From Candidatus Leptovillus affinis (GTDB lineage: Bacteria; Chloroflexota; Anaerolineae; Promineifilales; Promineifilaceae): 64,000 nt of DNA. The position numbers were made by a program, and so were the translations under genes. The notes under the pieces are model-generated. The model was not told where the DNA came from. It did no database searches and saw only the letters and a list, made by a program, of their open reading frames with translations. Each line of letters opens with the position of its first letter. The stretch's first letter is position 1. Of the stretch, positions 51,573 through 61,035 are shown piece by piece. The stretch covers positions 62,001 to 126,000 of the forward strand of contig JADIYP010000001.1 of NCBI GenBank assembly GCA_016705235.1. Direction: 5' to 3'.

Positions 51573-52925
51573 TTACTTCAAAATGTAATACGTTCCCTTT
51601 TTAGAACCAATTTTCAGGAGTACGCCGCGCTCCACCAAATCGACCATATCCAGGCGCAGCGTTTCTGCCGAAACGTCTGAGCATAATTGACGATATTCGC
51701 GGTTGGTGATGCTGCCGTTTTCGCGGATGAAGTTCAAGGCTTGGGCTTGGCGCTCGTTCATGCTGCGTGTCCATTTGGGCACGGCCGTGCGCTCTCGTTT
51801 ATTAGACAGCGTTACCGTAAACAGATGCGGCGTCGCCCGAAATTGGGGCGGCGGATGGCCGGCCTGCACCATTTCTTCAATCATCTGGTCGATGCCCAGA
51901 CCCAATTCTTCGATATAGCCCCACTGATAGAGGCCGTTCACCAGCCGGGGGTTGCGGGAAAAATGTTCATCTACCAGGTTGTCGAGCGTCATATAACCCG
52001 GCAGCCCGCCAGGGCTGATGATTTCCAGCCGGTCGGCATACATGCGAATTTCGATGCGCCGCCCTTTGATGCGGTAATCGCGGTGGGCAATGGCGTTCAC
52101 CAGGGCTTCGCGCACAGCAAAACGAGGGTATTCGGTCAGCTCTTCGCGCTCTAATTGGTTCACCTGCGCCCCGACGCGCATTTCCTCAAAAAGAACATTC
52201 CAGGCGCGCTCTACCACGCGGGAAATAGGACCAGTAATTTCATCCCGACGGCCGTAACCAATTCCGCCATCCTCGCCCCTCGGTTCCGTGCCCGGAAACT
52301 TCACAAACACCACGCCGCTGTTCGGGAAAAATGCTTGCGGATTTTTGCCAAACAGCAAAATGCCAATGGTCGTCGGGTCGCCATCACGATCAATCGCCCC
52401 AATCTCGAAAAGCAGGTCGTCCGTTGAGGAAACTTTGGCCGCGCCGCGCGCTTCGCGCCGGTCCAGGTAATCGCGGATGATGTTGGCGTCCAGGTCGCTG
52501 GGACGCGCTCCCGGCACCAGTTCGGTTTCAAATTCAGCCGAGTTTTTGCTGTTGGCCAGATTGCGGATTTCGTCGCCGGAAAGAGGCCGGTTATCGCTGC
52601 CGCTGCGCACCAGGACACGGCCGTCTTGCAAACTGTGCAGTTCCGTGCTGCGCGGCACATAAACGCCCACCAGAATGTCCGTGCCCATTTCCACCGGCTG
52701 CCACTGCGTAGGCACCGGCGGCCGACACATCAGGGCCGCTTCCCGCAAAGCAGCTTCAGCTTCCTCTTCCCAGATGGCTTCAGACGGCCGTCCCAGATCA
52801 TCCACCCCCAGCACAACCAACCCACCATCACCATTTGCCAGCGCCACCAGGCATTCCGCCAGCAGCTCTATATCGGCATATGGCAGGTAAACAAGACGTT
52901 GGCCTGGCTTGTTTTTTAGCGTCAT
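51573..52925 (-). CDS. AlbA_2/Schlafen-type ATP-binding transcriptional regulator
   Basis: 450 residues. The N-terminal AlbA_2 domain (about 20-120) has LAECLVALANGDGGLVVLGV and DGRVLVRSGSDNRPLS. A GHKL-type ATP-binding segment (about 260-365) has FAVREALVNAIAHRDY and IISPGGLPG. The C-terminal winged helix (about 385-445) has NFIRENGSITNREYRQL. Proteins of this type are annotated as putative DNA-binding or helicase-related regulators, and several act in phage-defence or stress contexts. No effector gene is adjacent. Length is normal for the group. Confidence 0.88.
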   Translation of the reverse strand: MTLKNKPGQRLVYLPYADIELLAECLVALANGDGGLVVLGVDDLGRPSEAIWEEEAEAALREAALMCRPPVPTQWQPVEMGTDILVGVYVPRSTELHSLQDGRVLVRSGSDNRPLSGDEIRNLANSKNSAEFETELVPGARPSDLDANIIRDYLDRREARGAAKVSSTDDLLFEIGAIDRDGDPTTIGILLFGKNPQAFFPNSGVVFVKFPGTEPRGEDGGIGYGRRDEITGPISRVVERAWNVLFEEMRVGAQVNQLEREELTEYPRFAVREALVNAIAHRDYRIKGRRIEIRMYADRLEIISPGGLPGYMTLDNLVDEHFSRNPRLVNGLYQWGYIEELGLGIDQMIEEMVQAGHPPPQFRATPHLFTVTLSNKRERTAVPKWTRSMNERQAQALNFIRENGSITNREYRQLCSDVSAETLRLDMVDLVERGVLLKIGSKKGTYYILK

Positions 52926-52994
52926 GGTAACTGTTCAACCCTTTGCAGTTGCCGGCGGCCATCGGCTCATAGCCGGCAACGCATCACGGACAAC

Positions 52995-53735
52995 TTAACG
53001 CGGTATCGCGGCCATCGCGGCGCCGATGATGCCGGCTTCATTGCGCAATTGGGCCGGCACAATATCGGCGCGTAAATTGATATATTTCAGGAATTTTTGA
53101 TGTTTTTTGCTGACGCCGCCGCCAATGATGATGAGATTGGGCGAAAACAGAAACTCGATGTGCTGGAAATAAATATTCAGGCGGTCGCCCCATTCTTCCC
53201 AGGTCAAATCATTTTCCTCACGCACGCGGTCGGCGGCAAAATACTCTGCGTCTTTCTTCTGATCCCGCAAATAAAGATGGCCTAATTCCAGATTGGGCAC
53301 AATCTGCCCATTCACAAACATCACGCTGCCAATGCCCGTTCCCAGCGTGAAGATCATCACCACGCCAGGCACGCCGCGGCCAGCGCCGTGAAACATTTCG
53401 GCATAACCGGCCACATCGGCGTCGTTGCGCACCACAGTTTCACAGTTGGTGGCCAGGGCGATGTTACGGGCCGCCGGATAATCGATCCAATCATTATGCA
53501 CATTAGCGGCCGTGCGGGTGACGCCATCGACAACAATGCCCGGAAAGCCCACGCCGATGGGGCCGACGTAATCAAAATGGCGCACAATGGTTTGAATGGC
53601 GCTGAGAACAGACTTGGGTTTTGAGGGCTGTGGGGTTGGAATGCGCAGCCGGTCGGTAAGCAATTTGCCTTTGTCCGTGTCTACCAGAGCGCCCTTAATG
53701 CCGCTGCCGCCAATGTCGATGCCTAATGCTTTCAT
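52995..53735 (-). CDS. ppgK: Polyphosphate glucokinase (ROK family)
   Basis: 246 residues. The phosphate-binding GIDIGGSGIKG at the N-terminus, RIPTPQPSKPKSVL typical of PpgK, DADVAGYAE and LGTGIGSVMFVNG are present. It phosphorylates glucose using polyphosphate (and often ATP). This enzyme is common in Actinobacteria and Chloroflexota. Its start overlaps the patatin gene stop by 4 bp, so the two are translationally coupled. Confidence 0.93.
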   Translation of the reverse strand: MKALGIDIGGSGIKGALVDTDKGKLLTDRLRIPTPQPSKPKSVLSAIQTIVRHFDYVGPIGVGFPGIVVDGVTRTAANVHNDWIDYPAARNIALATNCETVVRNDADVAGYAEMFHGAGRGVPGVVMIFTLGTGIGSVMFVNGQIVPNLELGHLYLRDQKKDAEYFAADRVREENDLTWEEWGDRLNIYFQHIEFLFSPNLIIIGGGVSKKHQKFLKYINLRADIVPAQLRNEAGIIGAAMAAIPR

Positions 53736-54571
53736 GCCTGTTCTCCTTGCAATAGAGTTTGAAGTTGTGGTTCAATTTCGTGTACGGCCGTTACCCCCGC
53801 CGCAATGCCTTCTTCCAACCGGTGAAAATCTAAGACGCCGATGGTGTCCAGAAACGGCCGTATCAAAAAGTCCGGCTCCGTCAGCGCCAGCCGCGTTTTA
53901 AGCGATTGCTCAGTGACAATATCCATCACCGCATTCAACACCTGCCAGGTCCCGAACAATTTTGGCACCTTCAAAATGCGCGAACGAACACCGCCAGGTG
54001 GGATTTGTTCCCCATTCGCGCCGTACTCCGCCGCATTAGTCAGATCTACCGCCAACACATGCATTGCGCCCCGCGCATACGCCACATCAAACGGCACATT
54101 GTTCAACAACCCGCCGTCAATCAAAACCAGACCATTGCGCTCCACCGGCGGCAGCACAATCGGCAGCGCCGACGTCGCCAGGACGGCCGAAATCAGGTCG
54201 CCGTCATCCAACACCACCAGTTTGTGCCGCCGAATATCGGTCGCCGTAACCGCCAGCGGAATTTGCAAATCGGCAAAATGCAGGCGGCCAATTGTTTGTT
54301 CCAGCAGTTTCGCCAACTTGTTGTTGCTGGCCAGGGAAAAGGAATTGGCCGGCAGGGCAAACATTTTATCCACCTGAAGCTGGCGAAAAAAGTCTGCCAG
54401 CCCGTTTGCGTCCAGACCGGCGGCATATAACGCGCCCAACATGCCGCCAATGCTCGTCCCGGTAATCAGATCAGGCCGAATGCCCAGGCGTTCAAATGCC
54501 GTCAATACGCCAATATGCGCGGCTCCTCGGCCGCCGCCGCCACCTAAAGCAAAACCAATTTTCTTGTCCAT
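53732..54571 (-). CDS. Patatin-like phospholipase
   Basis: 279 residues from ATG 54571, preceded by AGGAAG. The frame continues 118 codons upstream, but that part is out-of-frame reading of the phosphorylase gene and is rejected. The oxyanion motif GGGGGRGAAHIGV, nucleophile GTSIGG and catalytic Asp in DGGLLNNVPFD are intact. It hydrolyses acyl esters of lipids. It lies 13 bp after the phosphorylase gene and overlaps ppgK by 4 bp. Confidence 0.92.
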   Translation of the reverse strand: MDKKIGFALGGGGGRGAAHIGVLTAFERLGIRPDLITGTSIGGMLGALYAAGLDANGLADFFRQLQVDKMFALPANSFSLASNNKLAKLLEQTIGRLHFADLQIPLAVTATDIRRHKLVVLDDGDLISAVLATSALPIVLPPVERNGLVLIDGGLLNNVPFDVAYARGAMHVLAVDLTNAAEYGANGEQIPPGGVRSRILKVPKLFGTWQVLNAVMDIVTEQSLKTRLALTEPDFLIRPFLDTIGVLDFHRLEEGIAAGVTAVHEIEPQLQTLLQGEQA

Positions 54572-54584
54572 ACGCACTTCCTGA

Positions 54585-55892
54585 CTATGCCGTAACAGTT
54601 TCGTAGATATGCGGCAGGGGGGCAACGCGGGTGTCGGACCAGGAAACGGCCGTGACCACTTCCGCCCGCGCCTGTTCCAATTTCGCCCAATCATCGGCAT
54701 GGACCATGCCCAAAACCTGCCCCTGCGCCACTTCGTCGCCCACGGCGCACGACAAAACCAGCCCCACCGCATAATTAATTGGATCGCTTTTGACCAATCG
54801 GCCCGCGCCCAAATGCACACTCGCCCACCCAATCGCCGCCGTGTTAAACGCGGCAATAAATCCGCTGCGCGGCGCGATGATCGGCTCGACAAATTGCGCC
54901 TGCGGCAGCAAGGCAAGATCGTCAATCTGGGTCACGTCGCCGCCCTGAAAGGCGACCATATCGCGGAATTTGCGGAAGGCACGGCCGTCGTCGCGCGCTC
55001 CTTGCGCCATTTTCTTCGCCTCAGCCAGGGTATCCGCTTTATCGGCCAGCAGCAGCATATATGCCGCCACATCCAAACAATGCGCCCAGAAAGTAGCCGG
55101 ACCGCCCCCTTGCAGCGTCTCCACAGCCTCCCTCACCTCCAGCGCATTGCCGATGGCCGCGCCCAAAGGCTGGTTCATATCTGAAATCATAGCCACGGTT
55201 TTGCGCCCGGCATCTGTGCCGATATCCACCATGATCTGCGCCAGCTCACGAGCAGTCTCTACTGTGGGCATAAACGCGCCGCTGCCCATTTTCACGTCCA
55301 GCACCATCGCGTCCGCCCCGGCGGCCAGCTTTTTAGACATAATCGACGCGGCGATGAGCGGCGCGCTGGCTACCGTCGCCGTCACATCGCGCAGAGCATA
55401 CAGCTTGCCATCGGCCGGGGCTAAATCGGCCGTCTGCCCCGACAGCACCAGCCCAATTTCCGCCAGTTGGCGCTTAAATTGCGGCAGGGTCATGTTGCAC
55501 GACCAGCCGCGAATCGATTCCATTTTATCCAGCGTGCCGCCGCTGGAACCCAGGCCGCGCCCGCTCATTTTGCCCACCGGCACGCCGCAGGCGGCCACAA
55601 TTGGCTGCACCACCAGCGTGGTTTTGTCCCCTACGCCGCCGGAGGAATGTTTATCAATCACAAAAGGGGCTACATCGTGCAAGTCTAGGGTGTCGCCAGA
55701 GCCGGCCATGGCCAAGGTCAGGTCTACTGTTTCGCGGCGGCTCATGCCGCGCAGATAAATCGCCATGAGCAAGGCGGCCGCCTGATAATCGGGAACAGCG
55801 CCGGCCGTGTATTCGGTGATAAACCAGTCGATTTCGGCCGTTGTCAGCTCTTTCCCATCTCGTTTTTTAGCAATTACATCTACCATTCTCAT
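54585..55892 (-). CDS. pdp: Pyrimidine-nucleoside phosphorylase
   Basis: 435 residues. RMVDVIAKKRDGKELTTAEI at the start, the phosphate-binding KHSSGGVGDKTTLVV (about 80-95) and SGRGLGSSGGTLDKMESI (about 109-126) are diagnostic of the thymidine/pyrimidine-nucleoside phosphorylase family. It splits uridine, thymidine and deoxyuridine into base and sugar phosphate. The symbol pdp or deoA depends on specificity, which cannot be read. It is the first gene of the pdp, patatin, ppgK group. In the divergent 193-bp gap an inverted pair (55927-55934, 55970-55977, AGCGAGAG/CTCTCGCT) may be regulatory. Confidence 0.93.
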   Translation of the reverse strand: MRMVDVIAKKRDGKELTTAEIDWFITEYTAGAVPDYQAAALLMAIYLRGMSRRETVDLTLAMAGSGDTLDLHDVAPFVIDKHSSGGVGDKTTLVVQPIVAACGVPVGKMSGRGLGSSGGTLDKMESIRGWSCNMTLPQFKRQLAEIGLVLSGQTADLAPADGKLYALRDVTATVASAPLIAASIMSKKLAAGADAMVLDVKMGSGAFMPTVETARELAQIMVDIGTDAGRKTVAMISDMNQPLGAAIGNALEVREAVETLQGGGPATFWAHCLDVAAYMLLLADKADTLAEAKKMAQGARDDGRAFRKFRDMVAFQGGDVTQIDDLALLPQAQFVEPIIAPRSGFIAAFNTAAIGWASVHLGAGRLVKSDPINYAVGLVLSCAVGDEVAQGQVLGMVHADDWAKLEQARAEVVTAVSWSDTRVAPLPHIYETVTA

Positions 55893-56085
55893 GTATACAC
55901 TCGTTTTCCATCATTGCGAGAATAAAAGCGAGAGCCAGAGGCAAATAAGAGATTTGTTTCTAATTATGACTCTCGCTCCAACTCTGGTTTCAACTGTAAA
56001 AGTTTCCCGATTATAACAGGAATCGGTATAATCCGCGTGCAGAATACCCACAAAGCACCACTTATAGACCTGAAGGAAGGGAACC

Positions 56086-58074
56086 ATGCTCAAGAAAGCA
56101 GATGTCTTGTTAACCGGCGGCGCCGTTGTCACCATGGATGATTCTTACAGACTTTACCCCGATGGCGCGGTAGCCATTGCCGGTGATTTGATTGTGGCGG
56201 TAGGACCTACGGCCGTTATCACCCAAACCTACACCGCCCCTGAAATCATCAACTGCCAGGGCAAGGTGATCATGCCCGGGCTGGTCAACGCCCACACCCA
56301 CATTCCCATGACCCTGCTGCGCGGCCTGAACGACGATCTACGTCTGGACGTCTGGTTGGGCTACCTGATGCCCCTGGAACGGGAATTTGTGACCCCCGAG
56401 TTTGTGAAGCTGGGCACGCAAATCGCCTGCGCCGAGATGATCCGCTCTGGCGTAACTTCGTTTGCCGATATGTATTATTTTGAGGATGAGATTGCGGCGG
56501 AAACGGCCGTTATCGGCATGCGCGCCCTCCTCGGCCAGACCGTGCTCATCTTCCCCGCCCCCGACGCCGCCACCTACGAAGACGCCCTGGTTCTCTGCCG
56601 CCGCTTCATCGAAAAGTGGCGCGATCATCCGCTCATTCAACCGGCCGTAGCGCCACACGCCTGGTATACCGGCACGCCGGAAATGAACCGCGCCTGCGCC
56701 GACCTGGCCCGCGCCTACGACGTGCCGCTGCACACCCACGTCAGCGAAACAGCCTTCGAAGCGCAAAACTCGATGGAACAAAACCACATGCCGGTAGTCA
56801 ACTGGATCGGCAAAAACGGCTTGCTGGAAACCAAACTGCTGGCCGCCCACTGCGTCCATCTGGACGAGGGCGAAATGTTTGCCCTGAAGGAAGCGGGCGC
56901 GGGCATCGCCCACTGCCCCACCAGCAACCTCAAGCTCGCCAGCGGCATCGCCGCCATCGGGCAAATGCTGTCGCTGGGACTAAATGTGGGCGTGGGCACA
57001 GACGGCCCGGCCAGCAACAACGACCTGGACATGTTCGAAGAGGTGCGCTTGGCGGCGCTGCTGGCGAAAACCAAAAGCAACGACCCGACCGTGCTGCCGG
57101 CGCGGCAGGCGCTGGAACTGGCGACCATCGGCGGGGCGCGGGCCATGCACATGGCCGACAAAACCGGCAGCCTGGAAGCGGGCAAACGGGCCGATCTGGC
57201 GATTGTGGAGATGGACGGCGTGCATAATCAGCCGCAGTTTAACAACCACGCCGACGCGGTGTACTCGCGCCTGATTTATGCGGCCAAGAGTTCGGATGTG
57301 GCGGATGTGATGTGCAACGGCCGTTGGCTGATGCGCGACCGCACGCTGCTAACCATCGACGAAGCCGCCGCTAAACAAGCTGCCGCCCAGGTCGCCGCCG
57401 ACATCGACGCCTTTGTGCTGGAGCGCGAAGCCAGCCCATACAACAAACTGGTCTTGCTGGCCGGGGTGGAGCGGCAGGAGAGCTTTGAAATCCAGGTGAA
57501 AGTGCCGGTGGCCGACAAAGACAATGTGCTGCGCGTCCTGGCCGGCGACCAGCTAGAAATCACCAAAGCCTCGCATTACCGCGAGTATGATACCTACTTT
57601 ATGTTTGAAAATGGCGACCCCGACGCGGCGCGGCTGCGCTACCGCGAGGATGAATTTGTGGGCGACAATGACGAAACCTATCAGGTGCGTACCCGCCTGA
57701 CGCTTATTGGCGAGGAAGAGCGGTCGGAATTTCAGACGGCCGTTATGCTCTCCCGCTCCCGTTTCCTGGCCACCGCCGACCGCAGTTTGCGCTTCTACAG
57801 CGAATATTTTGCCCCCGCCCGCCAGGTCGCCGTCAGCAAAGATCGCCTGCGTTGGCGCGTGGTCTACCAGGAAACCGATTTTGCCATCAACCTGGACAAA
57901 CTCACGTCGCCGGAACTGCCCGGCTACTTCCTGGAAATCAAATCGCGCACCTGGTCGCGCACCGACGCGGCGCGCAAGGCTGGCATCATCACCGAACTGC
58001 TGCAACTGTTTGGCCTGGACCCCCTGACGGCCGAACGCGACGACTACCCCGAAATGGTCACGGCCAGAAGTTAG
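56086..58074 (+). CDS. Amidohydrolase fused to a C-terminal CYTH-like domain
   Basis: 662 residues. The first ~445 form a metal-dependent amidohydrolase of the SAH/5'-methylthioadenosine deaminase type: NAHTHIPMTLLRG, PHAWYTG, LHTHVSETAFE, AAHCVHLDEGE and GVGTDGPASNNDLDM, with normal metal ligands. Residues about 465-650 form a CYTH-like domain (class IV adenylate cyclase/thiamine triphosphatase fold): FEIQVKVPV (an ExQxK form of ExExK), YREYDTYFMFE, ARLRYRED, QVRTRLTLIGEE and YFLEIKSRTW. This fusion is not one I recognise. It suggests a link between adenosine-type metabolites and a polyphosphate-containing ligand. A TATAAT lies at 56027-56032. Confidence 0.88.
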   Translation: MLKKADVLLTGGAVVTMDDSYRLYPDGAVAIAGDLIVAVGPTAVITQTYTAPEIINCQGKVIMPGLVNAHTHIPMTLLRGLNDDLRLDVWLGYLMPLEREFVTPEFVKLGTQIACAEMIRSGVTSFADMYYFEDEIAAETAVIGMRALLGQTVLIFPAPDAATYEDALVLCRRFIEKWRDHPLIQPAVAPHAWYTGTPEMNRACADLARAYDVPLHTHVSETAFEAQNSMEQNHMPVVNWIGKNGLLETKLLAAHCVHLDEGEMFALKEAGAGIAHCPTSNLKLASGIAAIGQMLSLGLNVGVGTDGPASNNDLDMFEEVRLAALLAKTKSNDPTVLPARQALELATIGGARAMHMADKTGSLEAGKRADLAIVEMDGVHNQPQFNNHADAVYSRLIYAAKSSDVADVMCNGRWLMRDRTLLTIDEAAAKQAAAQVAADIDAFVLEREASPYNKLVLLAGVERQESFEIQVKVPVADKDNVLRVLAGDQLEITKASHYREYDTYFMFENGDPDAARLRYREDEFVGDNDETYQVRTRLTLIGEEERSEFQTAVMLSRSRFLATADRSLRFYSEYFAPARQVAVSKDRLRWRVVYQETDFAINLDKLTSPELPGYFLEIKSRTWSRTDAARKAGIITELLQLFGLDPLTAERDDYPEMVTARS

Positions 58075-58076
58075 AT

Positions 58077-58408
58077 ACACGGATTTTACGGCTAAGACGG
58101 ATTTTCACGGGTCAATCGTATCTTCTCAAAAAGTTGGGAATTTGTAGGTCGGATTGTTAATCCGACAGCGCGGAATACCATTCCGCACTACGACACTCCG
58201 AAATATTGAGAAGATACGGCCAATCGGCAAAAATCTGTAATCGTCAAGGATACGGTGGCATCGCCGTCATTCTGACGAGTCTTCGAGGAAGAATCCCCTG
58301 TAGAAAACGGGGATTCTTCACTCCGCAGACTCCGTTCAGAATGACTTCAGTCAACATTTGACCGCTGCACAATCAGCAAAAAATCCGTCCAATCCGTGTT
58401 ATCCGTGT
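58077..58408. repeat. Composite palindromic intergenic element with terminal inverted repeats
   Basis: Imperfect 29-bp ends (58077-58105 and 58380-58408) match in inverted orientation at 22 of 29 positions. Inside are a perfect 12-bp pair GTATCTTCTCAA (58118) / TTGAGAAGATAC (58206-58217) that encloses two small hairpins: GTCGGATT/AATCCGAC (58148-58166) and GCGGAAT/ATTCCGC (58170-58186). A second large hairpin (58266-58345) has GTCATTCTGA/TCAGAATGAC ends and AGAATCCCC/GGGGATTCT arms. No gene is seen in this 346-bp gap. Confidence 0.8.
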
Positions 58409-58420
58409 TTCCATTCCCCA

Positions 58421-59239
58421 TCACCGCACACGGCCGTATCGCTCCGCAATCACCGCCTGCCCTGCTTCTGATTGCAGCCAGGAGAGAAACACGCGCAGCT
58501 CGCCCTGTGGCTCGGCCGGAGCCACGAAATAAAGCGGCGCGGCCAGCGGATAGCTTTCGTCGGCCGTGCTGGCCGTGGAGGGAGCCACGCCGTCGATGGA
58601 CAACGCCTTCACCCCGTCCACAGACCCCAACATCGTATACCCCACCGCGCCCGGCGTGGCGGCCACAGCTTCCAGCAGGGCCGCGTTGCCGCTGAGCAGC
58701 AGCGCGTTGATGCTCAGGCGCTGCTCGACCAGGATGCGCTGCTCGAAGAGTGTGCGTGCGCCGGAGCCGCGCTCCCGACTGAGCAGGGTGATGGGCTGAT
58801 TCGACCCGGCCAGGGATGACCAGTTGGTGATACGGCCGTTAAACACCGCCTGCGCCTCCGCCCGACTTAAACTCTCAACCGGGTTGTCCACCCCAACCAC
58901 CACCACCAGCCCATCCCAGGCCACCGGGTTAAACCAGAAACCGCTGTCGGCCGGCAGCGCGTGGACCAGAACTGCGTCTAAATGACCGGCGGCCAGATCG
59001 GCCAGGAGGACGGCCGTGTTCGCCGGGACAAATTGCAGTTGGGCGCGGTCGGTCAATTGGGCGAAAGGATCGGCGACGAGGTCGGCCAGGGGTTGGGCGG
59101 CGGTGGCCACGCCGATGCGCAGGGTTGACGGCGGCGGCGTAGGGGTGATGGCCGGCAGCGTGGCCGGCCCGGACTGGCAGGCAGCCATCAGCCACAGGCT
59201 GAGCAGACCCGCCAGTCCTAGCAAAAGCCGGGGGATCAT
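58421..59239 (-). CDS. PstS-like substrate-binding lipoprotein
   Basis: 272 residues from ATG 59239, which overlaps the uppP stop (ATGA). The frame extends upstream but a lipobox LMAAC near residue 20 favours this start. A Pro/Thr linker is followed by a type-II periplasmic-binding fold with NGRITNWSSLAG and LSRERGSGARTLFEQRI, as in phosphate-binding PstS proteins. No pstCAB genes are in the window, so the ligand and transport role are uncertain. The downstream end abuts the composite repeat. Confidence 0.82.
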   Translation of the reverse strand: MIPRLLLGLAGLLSLWLMAACQSGPATLPAITPTPPPSTLRIGVATAAQPLADLVADPFAQLTDRAQLQFVPANTAVLLADLAAGHLDAVLVHALPADSGFWFNPVAWDGLVVVVGVDNPVESLSRAEAQAVFNGRITNWSSLAGSNQPITLLSRERGSGARTLFEQRILVEQRLSINALLLSGNAALLEAVAATPGAVGYTMLGSVDGVKALSIDGVAPSTASTADESYPLAAPLYFVAPAEPQGELRVFLSWLQSEAGQAVIAERYGRVR

Positions 59240-60048
59240 GCCAGGAACGAATAAAGCAAGTAGCCAGTGCCCAGCACGGCCGTATACACGGCAAAAATGT
59301 ACAGGCTGTGGCTGCGTACCCAATTTAATAAGAAGGCAATGCACAAGTAGCCGGAAATGGCGGCGGCGAGGAAGGCGGAGAGGTAAACGGCCGTGGAAAA
59401 CATCATCACCTCGGCCGTTAGAACATCCAGCAGCGAAAGCAGGCCGGCGCCCAAGATAACGGGCACGCCCAGCAAAAAGCTGTAACGCGCGGCCGTCGGG
59501 CGATCAAACCCGCGCAACAGGCCGCCAGCGATGGTGCTGCCGCTGCGCGACCAACCGGGGAACAACGCCGCCATCTGAAACAGGCCGATGACAATCGTGT
59601 CCAGCCAGTTCATGGTATCGAACGTCTTTTTGCCGGAGATCATGCGCTCACCGATAACGAGGAGAACGGCCGTTACCAGCAAAAAAAACGCCGCCCAATT
59701 GGGATGGCTAAACACCCCATCAAAAAAATCTTGCAGCAAAAAACCGGCCAGGGCCGCCGGAATGCAGCCCACAACAATAAACCAGCCGAGGCGCGCATTG
59801 GTTGTGCCCAAAGGCTGGCGCTCAGCCAATCCACGCCAGACGCCCACCACAATATCCCACAAATCCCGCCGGAAATAAATCAACACGGCGACCAAGGTAC
59901 CTAAATGCACCAGGCCAATCAATGTCAGATCAGGCGCGGTAATGTCAAAAATGGCCGGAACCAGGACAAGATGCCCGGAACTAGAGACCGGTAAAAACTC
60001 GGTGGCTCCCTGCAAAATTCCTAAAAAGATCGCTTCAATAATGCTCAT
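59236..60048 (-). CDS. uppP: Undecaprenyl-diphosphatase
   Basis: 270 residues and about seven to eight membrane segments. GATEFLPVSSSGHL (about 15-28) and PGWSRSGSTIAGGL (about 163-176) are the two catalytic motifs of BacA/UppP. It recycles the lipid carrier of cell-wall synthesis. Translationally coupled to the PstS-like lipoprotein gene. Confidence 0.96.
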   Translation of the reverse strand: MSIIEAIFLGILQGATEFLPVSSSGHLVLVPAIFDITAPDLTLIGLVHLGTLVAVLIYFRRDLWDIVVGVWRGLAERQPLGTTNARLGWFIVVGCIPAALAGFLLQDFFDGVFSHPNWAAFFLLVTAVLLVIGERMISGKKTFDTMNWLDTIVIGLFQMAALFPGWSRSGSTIAGGLLRGFDRPTAARYSFLLGVPVILGAGLLSLLDVLTAEVMMFSTAVYLSAFLAAAISGYLCIAFLLNWVRSHSLYIFAVYTAVLGTGYLLYSFLA

Positions 60049-60117
60049 AAATAATTCCTTGTACTATGGATGTGTTTTGAGTCAAACTGGGCCAGCATAC
60101 AAGCCGGAGATTACGGT

Positions 60118-61035
60118 TTACCTGTCTTCGCCGCGGTGGCGGAAACGGCGGGCGACGCGGAGTACAAGCGCCGCCAGCCCATTTTGCGCCCCAAGCACCA
60201 GCAGTTGGTTTCGTCGCCCAGGCACACAAATCACCCGATTACGTTCCAGACTGCGGAGCGACTCGTCGACCACCTGCTCGGCTGTCATCCACATGACCGA
60301 TGGGATGCGGCCTTTTTGAAAGCCGGTCATGGCCGGCGTGCCGTGAAATTCGGTGTGCGTGAAGCCGGGGCACAAAGCCTGCACGCGAATGCCGTGCCGG
60401 GCTACCTCCGCCTGGAGCGCCTGGGAAAAGGTGTTCATGTACGCTTTGGAAGCCGGGTAATTGATGTCGCCCGGCGAGGGGAAGAAGGCGGAGATGGAAG
60501 AAACGTTGATCATAGCGCCGCGCTCGCGGGCGATCATGCCGGGCAAGGCGGCGCGACACAGACGCATGGTGGCCATGACATGCAGGTTCAGCATGTCTAG
60601 CTGCTCGTTCAGATCGGACGCCAGCAAAGAGCCTTTGTTCGTGCCAAATCCGGCATTGTTCACCAGGATGGAGAGGTCTAGTTTGGCGATGCGCTGTTCT
60701 ACGCGGGCGATATCGGCCGCCTGGGAGAGATCGGCGGGCAGGACTTCGGCAGTAATGGCGTAGTCGCGCATCAGTTCAGCCGCCAGGGCGGCGAGGCGAT
60801 CTTCGCGGCGGGCGACGAGGACAAGGCTGTAGCCTTCCTGCGCCAGCCGCCGGGCATAAGCCGCGCCGATACCGCTGGAAGCGCCGGTGATGAGCGCGTA
60901 GCCGCGCCGGTCTTTCATGCCCGGCAGGGCTGCGGTTGTCTGCCTGGCCAGTTTTTTTTGCAGCAGCCGTCCGCCGATGAATGTGGCGAAAACGGCCGTG
61001 CCCACCCCCATGACATACCCTTTTTTACCCTTCAT
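60118..61035 (-). CDS. Short-chain dehydrogenase with N-terminal membrane segment
   Basis: 305 residues from ATG 61035, preceded by GGGAG; the frame continues 39 codons upstream and is rejected. A hydrophobic segment (about 8-25, YVMGVGTAVFATFIGGRLL) precedes the Rossmann fold with TGASSGIGAAYAR, LVNNAGFG, NVSSISAFFP and YPASKAYM. It resembles SDRs acting on fatty or steroid-like substrates. Its start overlaps the stop of the small Cys-rich gene by 11 bp. Confidence 0.87.
   Translation of the reverse strand: MKGKKGYVMGVGTAVFATFIGGRLLQKKLARQTTAALPGMKDRRGYALITGASSGIGAAYARRLAQEGYSLVLVARREDRLAALAAELMRDYAITAEVLPADLSQAADIARVEQRIAKLDLSILVNNAGFGTNKGSLLASDLNEQLDMLNLHVMATMRLCRAALPGMIARERGAMINVSSISAFFPSPGDINYPASKAYMNTFSQALQAEVARHGIRVQALCPGFTHTEFHGTPAMTGFQKGRIPSVMWMTAEQVVDESLRSLERNRVICVPGRRNQLLVLGAQNGLAALVLRVARRFRHRGEDR

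Noticed and set aside
54572..54925. 118-residue N-terminal extension of the patatin gene
   Set aside because: It is an out-of-frame reading of the pdp gene; a ribosome site and the patatin motif place the start at 54571.
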